Counted from the stretch's first letter, positions 8,185 through 17,933 are shown. The stretch: DNA of 64,000 nt from Sphingomonas sp. PAMC 26621 (GCF_000251145.1 NZ_AIDW01000052.1:1-64000); one strand, 5' to 3'. Program-made: numbers and translations. The notes: generated from the sequence alone by a model not told the origin.

Positions 8185-8912
8185 TTCGCCAGATCGGCCC
8201 GGATCGTCACCAGATCGGCTTGCCAGCTGCTGCGCACGATCAGATGCTCTCCGCTCAGCTCAAAGCCAGCGATCAACGTAGCATCGGTGGTGAACGCAAT
8301 CTGGGGATCGCCGCCGAGAGCCTCACCGATCGCCTTCGCACAGCTCTGCTGAGTCCCCGCATCAAGCGTTACGGCGCTCGCAAGCATAAGCTTCATTTCC
8401 TTTGCTGCGGCGGCCTTCCGGGCCTGCGCGGGAAGCTTGCCGATCTCTTCGATCAGCCATTGCCGAAAGCAAGCCTGCACCGCGTCGCCATCGAGCCGCC
8501 CCGCCAGCCGCCCGGCAATATCTACCGCAAGGTCGGCCGACCGCTGGGCCCAGGCGCCCTCCTGCGCTTTGGCGTCCTTAGCGATGTCGGCCTTCGCGGC
8601 GGTCTGCAGCGCTTCCGCATCGCTCTTGGCCTTCGCCAGCACCACCGCGCGCGCGGCATCGGCCGCCTTGTGCGCGTCGCCCAGAATCGTCTCCCGTTCC
8701 TTGGCGAAGCCAGCGCGCGTCTTCTCGACGTCGGCCAGTGCGGCTGCTGCCGTGTCGCTTGCCGTTTTGGCATCGTCGATCGACTTCTGCGTCGCAGCGC
8801 GACGCGCTGCGATCATCGCCGCCACCGGCTTCCAAAAAAAATGGCCGAGCAGCCAGATCAGGACCGTGACGTTGACGATCTGAAAGCCCAGTGTCCACCA
8901 GTCGATGGTCAT
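8181..8912 (-). CDS. atpF: N-type ATPase b subunit with delta-like tail
   Basis: 243 residues, well above the ~160 of an ordinary b subunit. One N-terminal membrane helix (TLGFQIVNVTVLIWLLGHFF) is followed by a long alanine/lysine-rich coiled coil and a globular C-terminal region. That region ends DATLIAGFELSGEHLIVRSSW, which resembles the C-terminal part of the delta subunit (LIGG..VRIGD..). The operon has no atpH, so this protein probably does both peripheral-stalk jobs, as described for N-ATPases. Confidence 0.85.
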   Translation of the reverse strand: MTIDWWTLGFQIVNVTVLIWLLGHFFWKPVAAMIAARRAATQKSIDDAKTASDTAAAALADVEKTRAGFAKERETILGDAHKAADAARAVVLAKAKSDAEALQTAAKADIAKDAKAQEGAWAQRSADLAVDIAGRLAGRLDGDAVQACFRQWLIEEIGKLPAQARKAAAAKEMKLMLASAVTLDAGTQQSCAKAIGEALGGDPQIAFTTDATLIAGFELSGEHLIVRSSWQADLVTIRADLAK

Positions 8913-8916
8913 TGCA

Positions 8917-9162
8917 TCACTTCAGCAACGGGTTGGCGAACAGCAGCAACAGCGCGATGACCAGACAATAGATCGCCATCGTCTCAATCATTGCCAGCCC
9001 GACGAACAAGGTCCGCGAAATCGTGCTGGCCGATTCGGGCTGGCGCGCGATTGCGTCCATCGCCGCTGCGACCGCGCGCCCTTCTGCGAGCGCTGGCCCG
9101 ATCGCGCCGAACGACACCGCCATAGCTGCGGAAAATATACTGCAAAGGGCCAACCAGTTCAT
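8917..9162 (-). CDS. atpE: N-type ATPase c subunit with two membrane carboxylates
   Basis: An 81-residue hairpin of two membrane helices joined by the polar loop IARQPE. Glu60 in helix 2 (AMIETMAIY) is the ion-binding carboxylate, followed by Thr61 and Tyr65. In helix 1 the position of Gln32 of the Ilyobacter Na+ enzyme is occupied by Glu27 (GPALAEGRA). Two carboxylates per c subunit is the N-ATPase pattern. A Burkholderia enzyme of this type is reported to carry protons. It sits between atpB and atpF in the operon. Confidence 0.9.
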   Translation of the reverse strand: MNWLALCSIFSAAMAVSFGAIGPALAEGRAVAAAMDAIARQPESASTISRTLFVGLAMIETMAIYCLVIALLLLFANPLLK

Positions 9163-9854
9163 GGTGCCGTCCTTTCTTGGGGAGTTTTAGGAATGGGCTT
9201 GGCCGGCAGGCCGCTGCTGATGAACACCATCGCCAGCACCGCGAAGATGTAGGCCTGAACCACGCCGGTCAGCAGATCGAGCGCCATCAGCGGGATTGGC
9301 ACGAGCAGCCCGGCGAGCGACAGCACGATGCCGATCACGAACACGCCGCTCATCACATTGCCGAACAGGCGCACGAACATCGAAAAGGCGCGCGTGACGC
9401 TTTCGATCAGGTTGAGCGGAATCATCAACGGCGAAGGCGAAGCGAAGGTTGACAGATAGCCGCCAAGCCCGTCTGCACGAATGCCGAACCAGATCACCGC
9501 CACGAAGACCAGCATGGCAAGCGCAGCATCGGTCTCGAGCCGCGCGGTCGGGGGCGCGACGCCGGGGATGAGCGTCGACCAGTTCGCCACGAAAATGAAC
9601 GCGAACAGCGTGCCGATGAACGCCCGGTACGGGCCCGGTTCGGCCTGCATCGTGTTGCGGATCTCGCCATCGACGGTATCGACGATCAGCTCGAACAGCG
9701 CTTGCGTCTTCGACGGTGCCGCTTTCAGCGTGCGCGACACGAGGATCGCACCGCCGGTCAGCACGGCCATGATCACCCATGTGGTGACGACCGCTTGCGA
9801 GATCAGCACCGGGCCGATGTGGAACAGCGTCACGCTGGCAAGCGGCGAGATCAT
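9159..9854 (-). CDS. atpB: N-type ATPase a subunit
   Basis: 231 residues with five to six membrane helices. The essential arginine of the ion channel is in MFVRLFGNVMSG, and the last helices read VVQAYIFAVLAMVFISSG. The start at 9854 (MISPLASVTLFHIGPV) overlaps the atpR stop by 4 bases (ATGA). A longer open frame upstream is only a shadow of atpR. It forms the stator channel against the c ring. Confidence 0.9.
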   Translation of the reverse strand: MISPLASVTLFHIGPVLISQAVVTTWVIMAVLTGGAILVSRTLKAAPSKTQALFELIVDTVDGEIRNTMQAEPGPYRAFIGTLFAFIFVANWSTLIPGVAPPTARLETDAALAMLVFVAVIWFGIRADGLGGYLSTFASPSPLMIPLNLIESVTRAFSMFVRLFGNVMSGVFVIGIVLSLAGLLVPIPLMALDLLTGVVQAYIFAVLAMVFISSGLPAKPIPKTPQERTAP

Positions 9855-10120
9855 GATGCGACTGTGCGAAATCGCCGCATCACACCGAAGCGCGCGAGCA
9901 CGACGCCCAGCGCCATCGCCAGCAACGGCCCCGCGCCTTGGAAGCTGGCGAGCACGAGCAACCCGCCAAGTGTGGCCAGCCGCAACACCGCTACGGCGAG
10001 CGTCGTCGCCAGACCGCCATCGTTGGCGAAACGCTGCGCGCTCCACCAAATGCTCATGAAATAGAGGATACCGGCGAGGATACCGGCGGCCAGCCAAAGC
10101 GCGAGGAAAAGATTTTGCAT
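9851..10120 (-). CDS. atpR: N-ATPase accessory membrane protein AtpR
   Basis: About 89 residues with three hydrophobic segments (LFLALWLAAGILAGILYF, TTLAVAVLRLATLGGLLVL, LLAMALGVVLARFGV). AtpR is specific to N-ATPase operons and is thought to help c-ring assembly or ion specificity. The start at 10120 overlaps the atpQ stop by one base (TGATG). An alternative in-frame start 8 codons upstream is less likely. Confidence 0.8.
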   Translation of the reverse strand: MQNLFLALWLAAGILAGILYFMSIWWSAQRFANDGGLATTLAVAVLRLATLGGLLVLASFQGAGPLLAMALGVVLARFGVMRRFRTVAS

Positions 10121-10407
10121 CACGCGCTTTTGATCCAGCGCCACGCGGACCAGCAGCCGAGGCCTGCGCCGAGCATCAGCAGCGGCGCGGTCCAGAAAAT
10201 GCCGCTATGATACGTCCGGTCGAGCCAACGCCCGGCGAAAATGCCGGCCAGCATCGGGACCACTGTGATCCAGCCGAGCACGCCGATTTGTGCGAGGCGC
10301 CGCGCCACCGAATCCTCGCCATCGCGCAGCCAGCGCGCTCGGCGTGCGCCGCGCAGCCGGACGCTGGCGATCAGCGGATCTTCGGGCGGCGTTTGGAGGG
10401 CGCTCAT
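10120..10407 (-). CDS. atpQ: N-ATPase accessory membrane protein AtpQ
   Basis: 95 residues. A charged N-terminus is followed by two membrane helices (LGWITVVPMLAGIFAGRWLD and FWTAPLLMLGAGLGCWSAW), the AtpI-like layout of AtpQ. The start at 10407 overlaps the atpC stop by 4 bases. Together with AtpR it marks this operon as N-type. Confidence 0.8.
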   Translation of the reverse strand: MSALQTPPEDPLIASVRLRGARRARWLRDGEDSVARRLAQIGVLGWITVVPMLAGIFAGRWLDRTYHSGIFWTAPLLMLGAGLGCWSAWRWIKSA

Positions 10408-10814
10408 GCGAAGGTCGTCCCGCCACTCGATCCAAGCTGGCTGACAATCCGGCGGATTGCATTGAGCTGGAGCTGGTTGTTTTCGAAGCGGTCGCTGCGC
10501 TCTTGCTCGATATCGGCGCGGAATCGGTCGAGTACAGTCGCATCGAGCGTTGCGAGATCGTCGCCCGCAATCGCCTCGCGCGTCGCGACGGCCACGTCCT
10601 TCCCGCCGGAGATCGACAGCATCCCGCGGCGCACCGCGCAATATCGCCGCGAGCCGTCGATCCGCTTCCACCCGACGACCGAGATCGCGAGGCTCGTCAG
10701 GAAATCGGCATGGCCGGGCAGGATGCCGAAGCTGCCGCTATCGTCTTCGGCGCGCACCGCGAGTGCTTCCTCGTCGACGACCACCGAAAGCGGGGTGACG
10801 ATGCGCAGCCTCAT
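10404..10814 (-). CDS. atpC: N-type ATPase epsilon subunit
   Basis: 136 residues. The N-terminal beta sandwich has the family pattern SGSFGILPGHADFLTSL and the C-terminal part is a helical hairpin. It overlaps the beta-subunit stop by 4 bases. Its role is rotor-stalk coupling and regulation of ATP hydrolysis. Confidence 0.88.
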   Translation of the reverse strand: MRLRIVTPLSVVVDEEALAVRAEDDSGSFGILPGHADFLTSLAISVVGWKRIDGSRRYCAVRRGMLSISGGKDVAVATREAIAGDDLATLDATVLDRFRADIEQERSDRFENNQLQLNAIRRIVSQLGSSGGTTFA

Positions 10815-12273
10815 GGCTTAGTATCCTTGTGGGCGTTCTGCTTGGTCGAGGCCGCTTCCTTGGCGCGCGCCTGGTCGAGCGTGCCGACCATGTAGAGCGA
10901 GCTTTCCGCCCAATCGTCGGCTTCGCCATCGAGGATCGCCTTGCAGCCGGCGAGCGTATCGGCACGGCTGACGCTCTCGCCGGGCGTGCCGGTAAAGGCT
11001 TCGGTGACGACGAATGGCTGACTAAGGAAGCGCTCCAGGCGGCGTGCGCGCTTGACGATCAGCCGGTCGTCGGCCCCGAGTTCCTCGACGCCGAGTAGCG
11101 CAATGATGTCGCGCAACTCCTCGAACCGCGCGAGCGCCTCGCGCGCCCTCTCGGCGAGCGCATAATGTTCTTCGCCCACCACCAGCGGATCGAGCAGCAC
11201 CGAAGACGAGGCCAGCGGATCGATCGCCGGGTAAAAGGCTTCGGCCGCGAGCTTGCGCGACAGCATGATGATGCTGTCCATGTGGCTCGAGATGGCCGTC
11301 ACCGCCGGGTCGGTGAAATCGTCCGCCGGGACATAGACCGCCTGGATCGCAGTCACAGAAGCACCCGGTATGGAGGCGATCCGTTCTTCGAGTGCGGCGA
11401 CTTCGCTCGCCAGCGTCGACTGGTAGCCAACGCGCGACGGCAACCGCCCAAGCAGGCTCGACAATTCGCTGCCGGCCTGAACGAAGCGGAAAACGTTATC
11501 CATCAACAGCAACACGTTCTGGTGCTTCTCGTCGCGAAAATATTCGGCGATCGTCAGCGCGGTCAGCGGCACGCGCCAGCGCGCGCCCGGCGGCTCGTTC
11601 ATTTGACCATAAACCAGCACGGTGCGCTCGAGCACGCCTGAGCTCTGCATGTCGGTGAGCAATTCATGCCCCTCGCGCGAGCGCTCGCCGACGCCCGCGA
11701 ACACCGAGAGCCCCTGGTATTTCGTGCCCATGGCGTGGATCAGCTCCATCACCAGCACGGTCTTGCCGACCCCTGCCCCACCGAACATCGCCGCCTTGCC
11801 GCCCTGTGCGAGCGGCGCCAGCAAGTCGATCACCTTGATGCCGGTCTCGAAAATGTCGGTCGACGAGGTCTCGTCCTCGAGCGCGGGTGGCTTTTGGTGG
11901 ATACTGCGAAGAGGCGTGTTCTTCGGGAGCGCGGGGCCATTGTCGCGACCGTGCCGACCACGTCGAGCAATCGCCCGAGCACCGCATCGCCGACCGGCAC
12001 CGCGACCGGCGCCCTCGTCGCCCGGACCCCGGTCTGGCGGGCAAGACCCATCGTCGCCTGCAGCGCGATCGCGCGGACCGTCTGCGGATCGACATGGCTG
12101 TGGACTTCGAGGACGAGCGTCTCCGGCCGATCCCAGTCGACGATTAACGCAGTGTCGATCGCTGGCAATTCTGCCCCCGCAAAGGACACGTCGACGACCG
12201 CGCCGCGCACTGCGATCACGATTCCGTCGGGCGCCTTCGGCGTGGAACTCGATTGAGGCAACGGTGTCTCCAT
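10811..12273 (-). pseudogene. atpD: N-type ATPase beta subunit, one frameshift
   Basis: First gene of the atpDCQRBEFAG operon. The catalytic features are intact: P-loop GGAGVGKT, GERSREG, MNEPPGAR and LLLMDNVFRF. The N-terminal ~105 residues (MGLARQTGVRA, VGDAVLGRLLDVVGTV) are in one frame and the rest (RDNGPALPKNTPLRS onward) in another. A single missing base near 11947, as if GTCCGC had become GTCGC, explains the shift. Without the beta subunit the whole enzyme would be inactive, so a sequencing error and a true knockout need to be told apart. The start is at 12273. Confidence 0.88.
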
Positions 12274-12358
12274 GCGGCGCGGCAGACTCCGCTATTAAGA
12301 AGCCGGAGGGCACGCGCTGCTAGGGCAATGGCAGTCGGCCGGGTTGCACGGCACCCTC

Positions 12359-12372
12359 GGGAACTACCTAAG
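12359..12372 (-). promoter_or_regulatory. FixJ-type box of the N-ATPase operon
   Basis: CGGGAACTACCTAA, 86 bp before the atpD start. It forms an inverted pair with the box at 12392-12405 in the divergent intergenic region. Confidence 0.6.
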
Positions 12373-12391
12373 TCGGGGAAGCCACAACCGG

Positions 12392-12405
12392 GTAGGTAGT
12401 TCCCG
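12392..12405 (+). promoter_or_regulatory. FixJ-type box of the phosphoketolase operon
   Basis: GTAGGTAGTTCCCG, 129 bp before the phosphoketolase start and oriented toward it. Together with the neighbouring inverted box it would serve both divergent operons. Confidence 0.6.
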
Positions 12406-12533
12406 AACCTGCTGTGCTCGGGGCAACCGGGCTATGTCATTTTGGAAGGTCGAGCGCTCGACCCCTACGGGGCATGTGCATCGCCCCGAACGATCGCCGC
12501 AAGCGATCCTGCAATGCGTGGAGCCACAATCTC

Positions 12534-14954
12534 ATGGATGCATCTGTTCTCACACGGGAGGCGGCACCCCGCCCCGACCTATCGATAGCGCCAGCCAAGC
12601 GTTGCCTCGGAGCGGAGGAACTCCGCCTGACCGACGCCTATTGGCGAGCCGCCAATTATATCTCGGTCGGCCAGCTCTATCTCTACGACAATCCGCTGCT
12701 GCGCGAGCCGCTGACGCTCGCGCACGTCAAGCCGCTCGTGGTCGGCCATTGGGGCACCACGCCGGGGCAGAACTTCATCTACGTCCACCTCAACCGCGCG
12801 ATCTGCGCACACGATCTCGACATGATCTATATCGCCGGTCCCGGACACGGTGGGCCGGCGCTGGTCGGCAACACATATCTCGAAGGCACCTACAGCGAGT
12901 TCTTCCCCAACGTCACGCAAGACGAAGCCGGACTCAAGCGGCTGTTCACGCAATTCTCGTTTCCCGGCGGCATTTCGAGCCATGTCGCGCCGACCACGCC
13001 CGGGTCGATTCACGAAGGCGGAGAGCTCGGCTATTCGCTGAGCCATGCGTTCGGCGCGGTGCTCGACAATCCCGATCTGATCGTCGCTTGCGTCGTGGGC
13101 GACGGGGAGGCCGAGACGGGGCCGCTGGCGACCGCGTGGCAATCCAACAAGTTCATCGACCCGGTCACCGATGGCGCAGTGCTGCCGATCCTCCACCTCA
13201 ACGGCTATAAGATTAGCAACCCGACGATCCTCGCACGGATCAGCCATGAGGAGCTGGACCAGTTCTTCCGCGGCAACGGCTGGGCGCCGCACTTCGTCGA
13301 AGGCGACGATCCCGACACCATGCACGAAGCAATGGCGCTGACGATGGAGACTGTGATCGCCGACATCCATGCGATCCAGCACAAGGCGCGCATCACTGGT
13401 GATACCGATCGTCCGCGCTGGCCGATGATCGTGCTACGTTCGCCCAAGGGCTGGACCGGCCCAAAGATGGTCGACGGGCTGCAAGTCGAGGGTACGTTCC
13501 GCTCGCATCAAGTTCCGCTGCTAGTGAACGAAGCCCACCCCGAGCATGTCGCCCAGCTCGAAAGCTGGATGAAAAGTTATCGCGCCGAAGAGCTGTTCGA
13601 TGGCGATGGTCGGCTGATCGCGGAATTGGCCGCGCTCGCCCCCACCGGCACGCAGCGGATGGGCGCCAACCCGCACGCCAATGGCGGTATTCTGCTGCGT
13701 AACCTGCGCATGCCAGATTTCCGCGCGCATGCCGTAACGGTGCCAGCTCCAGGCGCGGTAATTTCCGGCGATACACCCGTTCTCGGTGAATTCCTGCGCG
13801 ACGTCGTGACGGCAAATCCCGACAATTTTCGCCTGTTCGGCCCCGATGAGACGCTGTCGAACCTGCTCGGCGCGGTGTTCGACGTGACCAATCGCCAATG
13901 GGATGCCGCGACGGAGCCCAATGACGAATTCCTCGCGCCCGCCGGCCGCGTGATCGACTCGATGCTGAGCGAGCACCAATGTGAAGGCTGGCTCGAAGGG
14001 TATTTGCTCACCGGTCGCCACGGCCTGTTCAATAGCTACGAAGCCTTCATCCGCATCGTTGACTCAATGGTCGGGCAGCACGCCAAATGGATGAAGGTTT
14101 GCAAGGAAATCCCTTGGCGGCGCGACATCGCCTCGCTCAACATTCTGCTCGCCAGCCACGTCTGGCAACAGGACCATAATGGCTTCACGCATCAAGACCC
14201 GGGCTTTCTGGACCATGTCGTAAGCAAAAAGGCCGATATCGTCCGCGTCTATTTGCCCGCGGACGCCAATTGCCTGCTGTCGGTGGTCGATCACTGTTTG
14301 CGCAGCCGCGACTATGTGAACGTTGTCGTCGCGGGCAAGCACGCGCTGCCGCAATGGCTGTCGATCGACGAGGCGGTCACGCATTGCACGCAAGGTATCG
14401 GCATTTGGGGCTGGGCGAGCAACGATCAGGATTGCGAGCCCGATCTCGTGATGGCGAGCTGCGGCGACACGCCGACGCTCGAAAGCATGGCGGCGACCTC
14501 GATCCTTCGCGCGTATCTGCCCGAGCTGAAGGTCCGGGTCGTCAACGTGGTGGATTTGATGAAGCTCCAGCCATGCGACGAGCACCCCCACGGCCTCAGC
14601 GAGCGCGCCTTCGATTCGCTGTTCACGCGCGACAAGCCGGTAATCTTCGCCTTTCACGGCTATGTCGGGCTGATCCACCAGCTCACCTATCACCGTACCA
14701 ATCGCGGTCTGCACGTCCACGGCTACCGCGAGGAAGGTACGATCACGACGCCGTTCGACATCCGCGTGCAGAATGGTCTCGATCGCTTCCATCTGGTGAT
14801 CGACGCGATCGATCGGTTGCCGCAGACCGGCAGCCGGGGAGCGTATCTGCAGCAGGCGATGCGCGACAAGCTTGTCGAACATAAGAGATTTATCGATCTC
14901 CACGGCGAGGATTTGCCTGAAATCCGCAACTGGAAATGGCAGGACCCGGCATGA
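12534..14954 (+). CDS. xfp: Phosphoketolase (xylulose 5-phosphate/fructose 6-phosphate)
   Basis: 806 residues, the usual length. A thiamine-diphosphate enzyme that splits xylulose 5-phosphate (or fructose 6-phosphate) with phosphate into acetyl phosphate and an aldose phosphate. Visible signatures are VGHWGTTPGQNFIYVHLNR at the N-terminus, GPGHGGPALVGNTYLEG, and the cofactor motif VVGDGEAETGPLA. The start at 12534 is preceded by GGAG 8 bases away; a longer upstream frame has no support. It heads an operon with class I aldolase, a mutase, a GH130-like gene and tpiA. The acetyl phosphate user acetate kinase survives only as a fragment at 1644-2033. Confidence 0.93.
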   Translation: MDASVLTREAAPRPDLSIAPAKRCLGAEELRLTDAYWRAANYISVGQLYLYDNPLLREPLTLAHVKPLVVGHWGTTPGQNFIYVHLNRAICAHDLDMIYIAGPGHGGPALVGNTYLEGTYSEFFPNVTQDEAGLKRLFTQFSFPGGISSHVAPTTPGSIHEGGELGYSLSHAFGAVLDNPDLIVACVVGDGEAETGPLATAWQSNKFIDPVTDGAVLPILHLNGYKISNPTILARISHEELDQFFRGNGWAPHFVEGDDPDTMHEAMALTMETVIADIHAIQHKARITGDTDRPRWPMIVLRSPKGWTGPKMVDGLQVEGTFRSHQVPLLVNEAHPEHVAQLESWMKSYRAEELFDGDGRLIAELAALAPTGTQRMGANPHANGGILLRNLRMPDFRAHAVTVPAPGAVISGDTPVLGEFLRDVVTANPDNFRLFGPDETLSNLLGAVFDVTNRQWDAATEPNDEFLAPAGRVIDSMLSEHQCEGWLEGYLLTGRHGLFNSYEAFIRIVDSMVGQHAKWMKVCKEIPWRRDIASLNILLASHVWQQDHNGFTHQDPGFLDHVVSKKADIVRVYLPADANCLLSVVDHCLRSRDYVNVVVAGKHALPQWLSIDEAVTHCTQGIGIWGWASNDQDCEPDLVMASCGDTPTLESMAATSILRAYLPELKVRVVNVVDLMKLQPCDEHPHGLSERAFDSLFTRDKPVIFAFHGYVGLIHQLTYHRTNRGLHVHGYREEGTITTPFDIRVQNGLDRFHLVIDAIDRLPQTGSRGAYLQQAMRDKLVEHKRFIDLHGEDLPEIRNWKWQDPA

Positions 14955-16000
14955 GTACCCCAGCCCTTCCCGCTCTTGCCGCGCAAATGGTCGCACAAGG
15001 CAAGGGGCTGCTGGCGATCGACGAGAGCATCGGCACGTGCAACCGCCGCTTTGCCGCACTTGGCATCGCGCAGACCGTCGATCGTCGCCGCGCCTGGCGC
15101 GACCTGATCGTTACGACGCCCGGCCTCGCCGAGTCGATCGGTGCGATCATCCTGAACGAGGAAACGATCGGCCAGACGACTGTGTCGGGCACGCCGTTTG
15201 CGACAGCCGTGGTCGAGGCGGGGATCGTCCCGGGTGTGAAGGTCGATGCCGGGACGATCGACCTTGCCGGACATGCCCCTGAGAGGATCACTGAGGGACT
15301 CGATGAACTGAGCGGGCGGCTGAATGGCTTCGTCGCGATGGGCGCGCGCTTCGCCAAATGGCGCGGCGTAATCACGATCGACACCGGCTTCCCCTCACGC
15401 GGCTGCATCGAAGCCAACGCGCAGACGCTCGCGCGCTATGCAGCTGTCTGTCAGCAAGTCGGCGTGTTGCCGGTGGTCGAGCCTGAAGTGCTGATGGATG
15501 GCCCGCACGATCTCGCCCGCTGCGCTGCCGTAACCGCGGCGGTGCTGCACGCCTTTTTCCGCCACGCGGACGAACAGGGCGTCGTGCTCGAGGCGATGAT
15601 CCTCAAGGCAAACATGGTGCTGCCCGGCACGACCTGCCCGAACCAATCGGACCTCGCCACGATCGCCGACGCGACGGTGAGCACCTTGCGTCACGCGGTC
15701 CCCGCCGCAGTTCCCGCGATCACTTTCCTGTCCGGCGGCCAGGCGGGCGAGCTGGCGTCGGCGCGGCTCAACGCCATGAATGTCCGGTTCAGAGGGCGAA
15801 TGCCGTGGGAGCTTGGCTTCTCCTTCGCCCGCGCAATCCAGCAGCCGGCGCTGGCGATCTGGGGTGGCGATGATGGGCAACGGGAGGCATCGCAACATGC
15901 ACTCGCCCACCGCGCGCGGTGCGATCGCGCCGCACGCAAGGGCACATATGATCCTACGATGGATTCGGCGACGTTTCCACGAACGGTCTCGGCACAGTGA
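14951..16000 (+). CDS. Class I fructose-bisphosphate aldolase
   Basis: 349 residues. Cleaves fructose 1,6-bisphosphate through a lysine Schiff base. The family signature is LEAMILKANMVLPG, with the catalytic Lys in ILK, and the N-terminus has GKGLLAIDES. Its ATG overlaps the phosphoketolase stop (ATGA), so the two are coupled. The tail after ALAIWGGDDGQREASQ is longer and more basic than usual and may be loosely conserved. Confidence 0.9.
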   Translation: MSTPALPALAAQMVAQGKGLLAIDESIGTCNRRFAALGIAQTVDRRRAWRDLIVTTPGLAESIGAIILNEETIGQTTVSGTPFATAVVEAGIVPGVKVDAGTIDLAGHAPERITEGLDELSGRLNGFVAMGARFAKWRGVITIDTGFPSRGCIEANAQTLARYAAVCQQVGVLPVVEPEVLMDGPHDLARCAAVTAAVLHAFFRHADEQGVVLEAMILKANMVLPGTTCPNQSDLATIADATVSTLRHAVPAAVPAITFLSGGQAGELASARLNAMNVRFRGRMPWELGFSFARAIQQPALAIWGGDDGQREASQHALAHRARCDRAARKGTYDPTMDSATFPRTVSAQ

Positions 16001-16632
16001 CGCTTGGCCTGCCACAGCTATGCCTTATCCGGCACGGCGAAACCGCATGGTCGCTCTCCGGCCAGCACACCGGCAAGACCGACCTCCCCTTGACCGACCA
16101 CGGCATCACGACGGCGCGCGCGCTGCAACCCTATTTGGCTAGCACATCCTTTGCGCTGGTGCTGACCAGCCCGCTGCTGCGGGCGCGCGAAACCTGCGAT
16201 CTCGCGGGGCTCGGCGCGCAAGCGCAAATCGCGGCCGATCTGTCGGAGTGGGATTACGGCACCTATGAAGGCCGCACCAGCGCCGAGATCAGCGTCGAAC
16301 GTCCCGGTTGGAGCGTGTGCCGCGACGGCTGCCCGGGCGGCGAGACACCGAAGCAAGTGTCCGAGCGAGCGGATCGGCTCATCGCCGGAGTCCGCGCCGT
16401 CGAGGGGACCATCGCGCTCTTCTCGCACGGTCAGTTCGGTGCCGTGCTGGCGGCACGCTGGATCGGACTGGACATCGCCGAGGCGGTTCATTTCGCGCTT
16501 GCTCCCGCCTCGGTCAGCATCCTTGGTCCCAAGCCGGGCCACCCGCACTTGCCGGCGATATGCCAGTGGAACGCAGGACCGTCTGCCGCCCCCCGCGAAT
16601 CCGCGAATGGGAGCCGACATGCCCCGAGCTAA
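15997..16632 (+). CDS. Histidine phosphatase / phosphoglycerate mutase family protein
   Basis: 211 residues. The catalytic RHGET motif lies at residues ~12-16 (LCLIRHGETAW), the second half has LVLTSPLLRARET and the second His is in IALFSHGQFGAVLA. It starts with GTG at 15997, overlapping the aldolase stop by 4 bases. In this operon a cofactor-dependent phosphoglycerate mutase-like or sugar-phosphate phosphatase role is plausible; the sequence cannot decide. Confidence 0.82.
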   Translation: MTLGLPQLCLIRHGETAWSLSGQHTGKTDLPLTDHGITTARALQPYLASTSFALVLTSPLLRARETCDLAGLGAQAQIAADLSEWDYGTYEGRTSAEISVERPGWSVCRDGCPGGETPKQVSERADRLIAGVRAVEGTIALFSHGQFGAVLAARWIGLDIAEAVHFALAPASVSILGPKPGHPHLPAICQWNAGPSAAPRESANGSRHAPS

Positions 16633-17919
16633 CCTCGCAGCGCGACTTCCCTTGGTGCTCCGCCCGGACCCGTCACGCGTGGTCATCCGGCCGTTCATCC
16701 CGGCCGACGACCAGCCGCCGTTCGTTTGTCCGACCAGATCGCGGGCGCAACGCATCACCGAGCGCATCCTTCGCTTGGACAGCGTCGATGCGAAGGAAGA
16801 ACTCGCGACGTTCACCGCCAGGCTGTCGAAGCATCATCGTGACGTTTCCGATGTCCTCTCGCGGCGCTTTCACGAGATCAACGGGCTGGTTATTGACCCC
16901 GGTTCGATCGACGCAGACCGCGCGCTGCTGATCGGTGCCTATTTCAGCGAGGAATATGCATTCGAGGCGGCGGCGCTGTTCAACCCCAGCATCGTGCCGC
17001 ATCCCGATCAGACGGGTGTCGCCGACGGCGACGTACGCATTCTGCTGTCGTTGCGCGGCGTTGGTGAGGGAAACATTTCCTCGGTGACCTTCCGCGCCGG
17101 CCTGTGGGTGAAGGACGATATGGTCACGCTCGATCCGCCAAGCGAACAGGCGATATCGCCGCGCATTAAGCTGATCCCGGGCGGCGAGCCTGACGATCCC
17201 GGTGTCCGGCTGTTCTGCGAAGACGCCCGCGACCCGTCCGAAATCGTCATATCCCGATCACCCCGGCGCAGCGACACGGCATCGAGGACCTCCGCCTCGT
17301 CCGCTTCGTCGATGACGATGGGAACGCGACCTATCTCGGCACCTATACCGCGTTCAGTGGGGCCGAAATCCGGCAGGAAATCCTCCGTACCACTGACTTC
17401 AAGACCGTCGACCTCACCGCGCTGCGTGGCCCCGGCACCGACAACAAGGGCATGGCGCTGTTCCCGCGCAAGATCGATGGGCGTTACGCCATGCTCGGCC
17501 GGCAGGATCACGAGAATATCTGGCTACAGCGCTCGGACGATCTCTATAATTGGGATGCCGGTGTAAAGATCGTAGCGCCTTGCTTCTCCTGGGAGATCGT
17601 TCAGATCGGCAATTGCGGCTCGCCGATCGAGCTCGACGAGGGCTGGCTGGTGATTACTCACGGCGTCGGCGCGGTTCGCAATTATTGCCTTGGCGCGTGC
17701 TTGCTCGACAAGCAGGACCCGTCGAAATTGCTCGCGCGGCTGGGCGAGCCGCTGATCCGTCCCGATCCCGGCGACCATGACGGCTATGTGCCGAACGTGC
17801 TCGACAGCTGCGGTGCAATGGTCCACCAGCGTACGTTGCTGCTGCCCTATGCCATCGCCGACAGCTTCACGACCTTCGCCAGCGTTTCGATCGACGCGCT
17901 GCTGGCGGCGATGGAATGA
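16619..17919 (+). pseudogene. Glycoside hydrolase family 130-like protein, one frameshift
   Basis: A beta-propeller glycosidase/phosphorylase type protein of ~430 residues. Recognisable parts are GIEDLRLVRFVDDDGNATYLGTYTAF in the shifted frame, NKGMALFPRKIDGRYAMLGRQD and GSPIELDEGWLVITHGVG. The start at 16619 has GGGAG 6 bases upstream and overlaps the previous gene. Near 17253 the frame changes after DPSEIVI. One missing C in a C run (ATATCCCG) restores it. GH130 enzymes act on mannosyl-sugars by phosphorolysis; the substrate is unknown here. Confidence 0.78.
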
Positions 17920-17933
17920 GGAGACGAGCACCG

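Noticed and set aside
8220..8960. Open frame opposite atpF and atpE
   Set aside because: Antisense to two well-supported ATPase genes; arginine-rich and without domain features.
10811..12313. Single 500-residue beta-subunit frame starting at 12313
   Set aside because: Its first ~125 residues are out-of-frame nonsense; the true N-terminus (VGDAVLGRLLDVVG) lies in another frame starting at 12273.
12344..13210. Alternative open frame overlapping the phosphoketolase start
   Set aside because: Arginine-rich shadow of the phosphoketolase frame with no recognisable motif.
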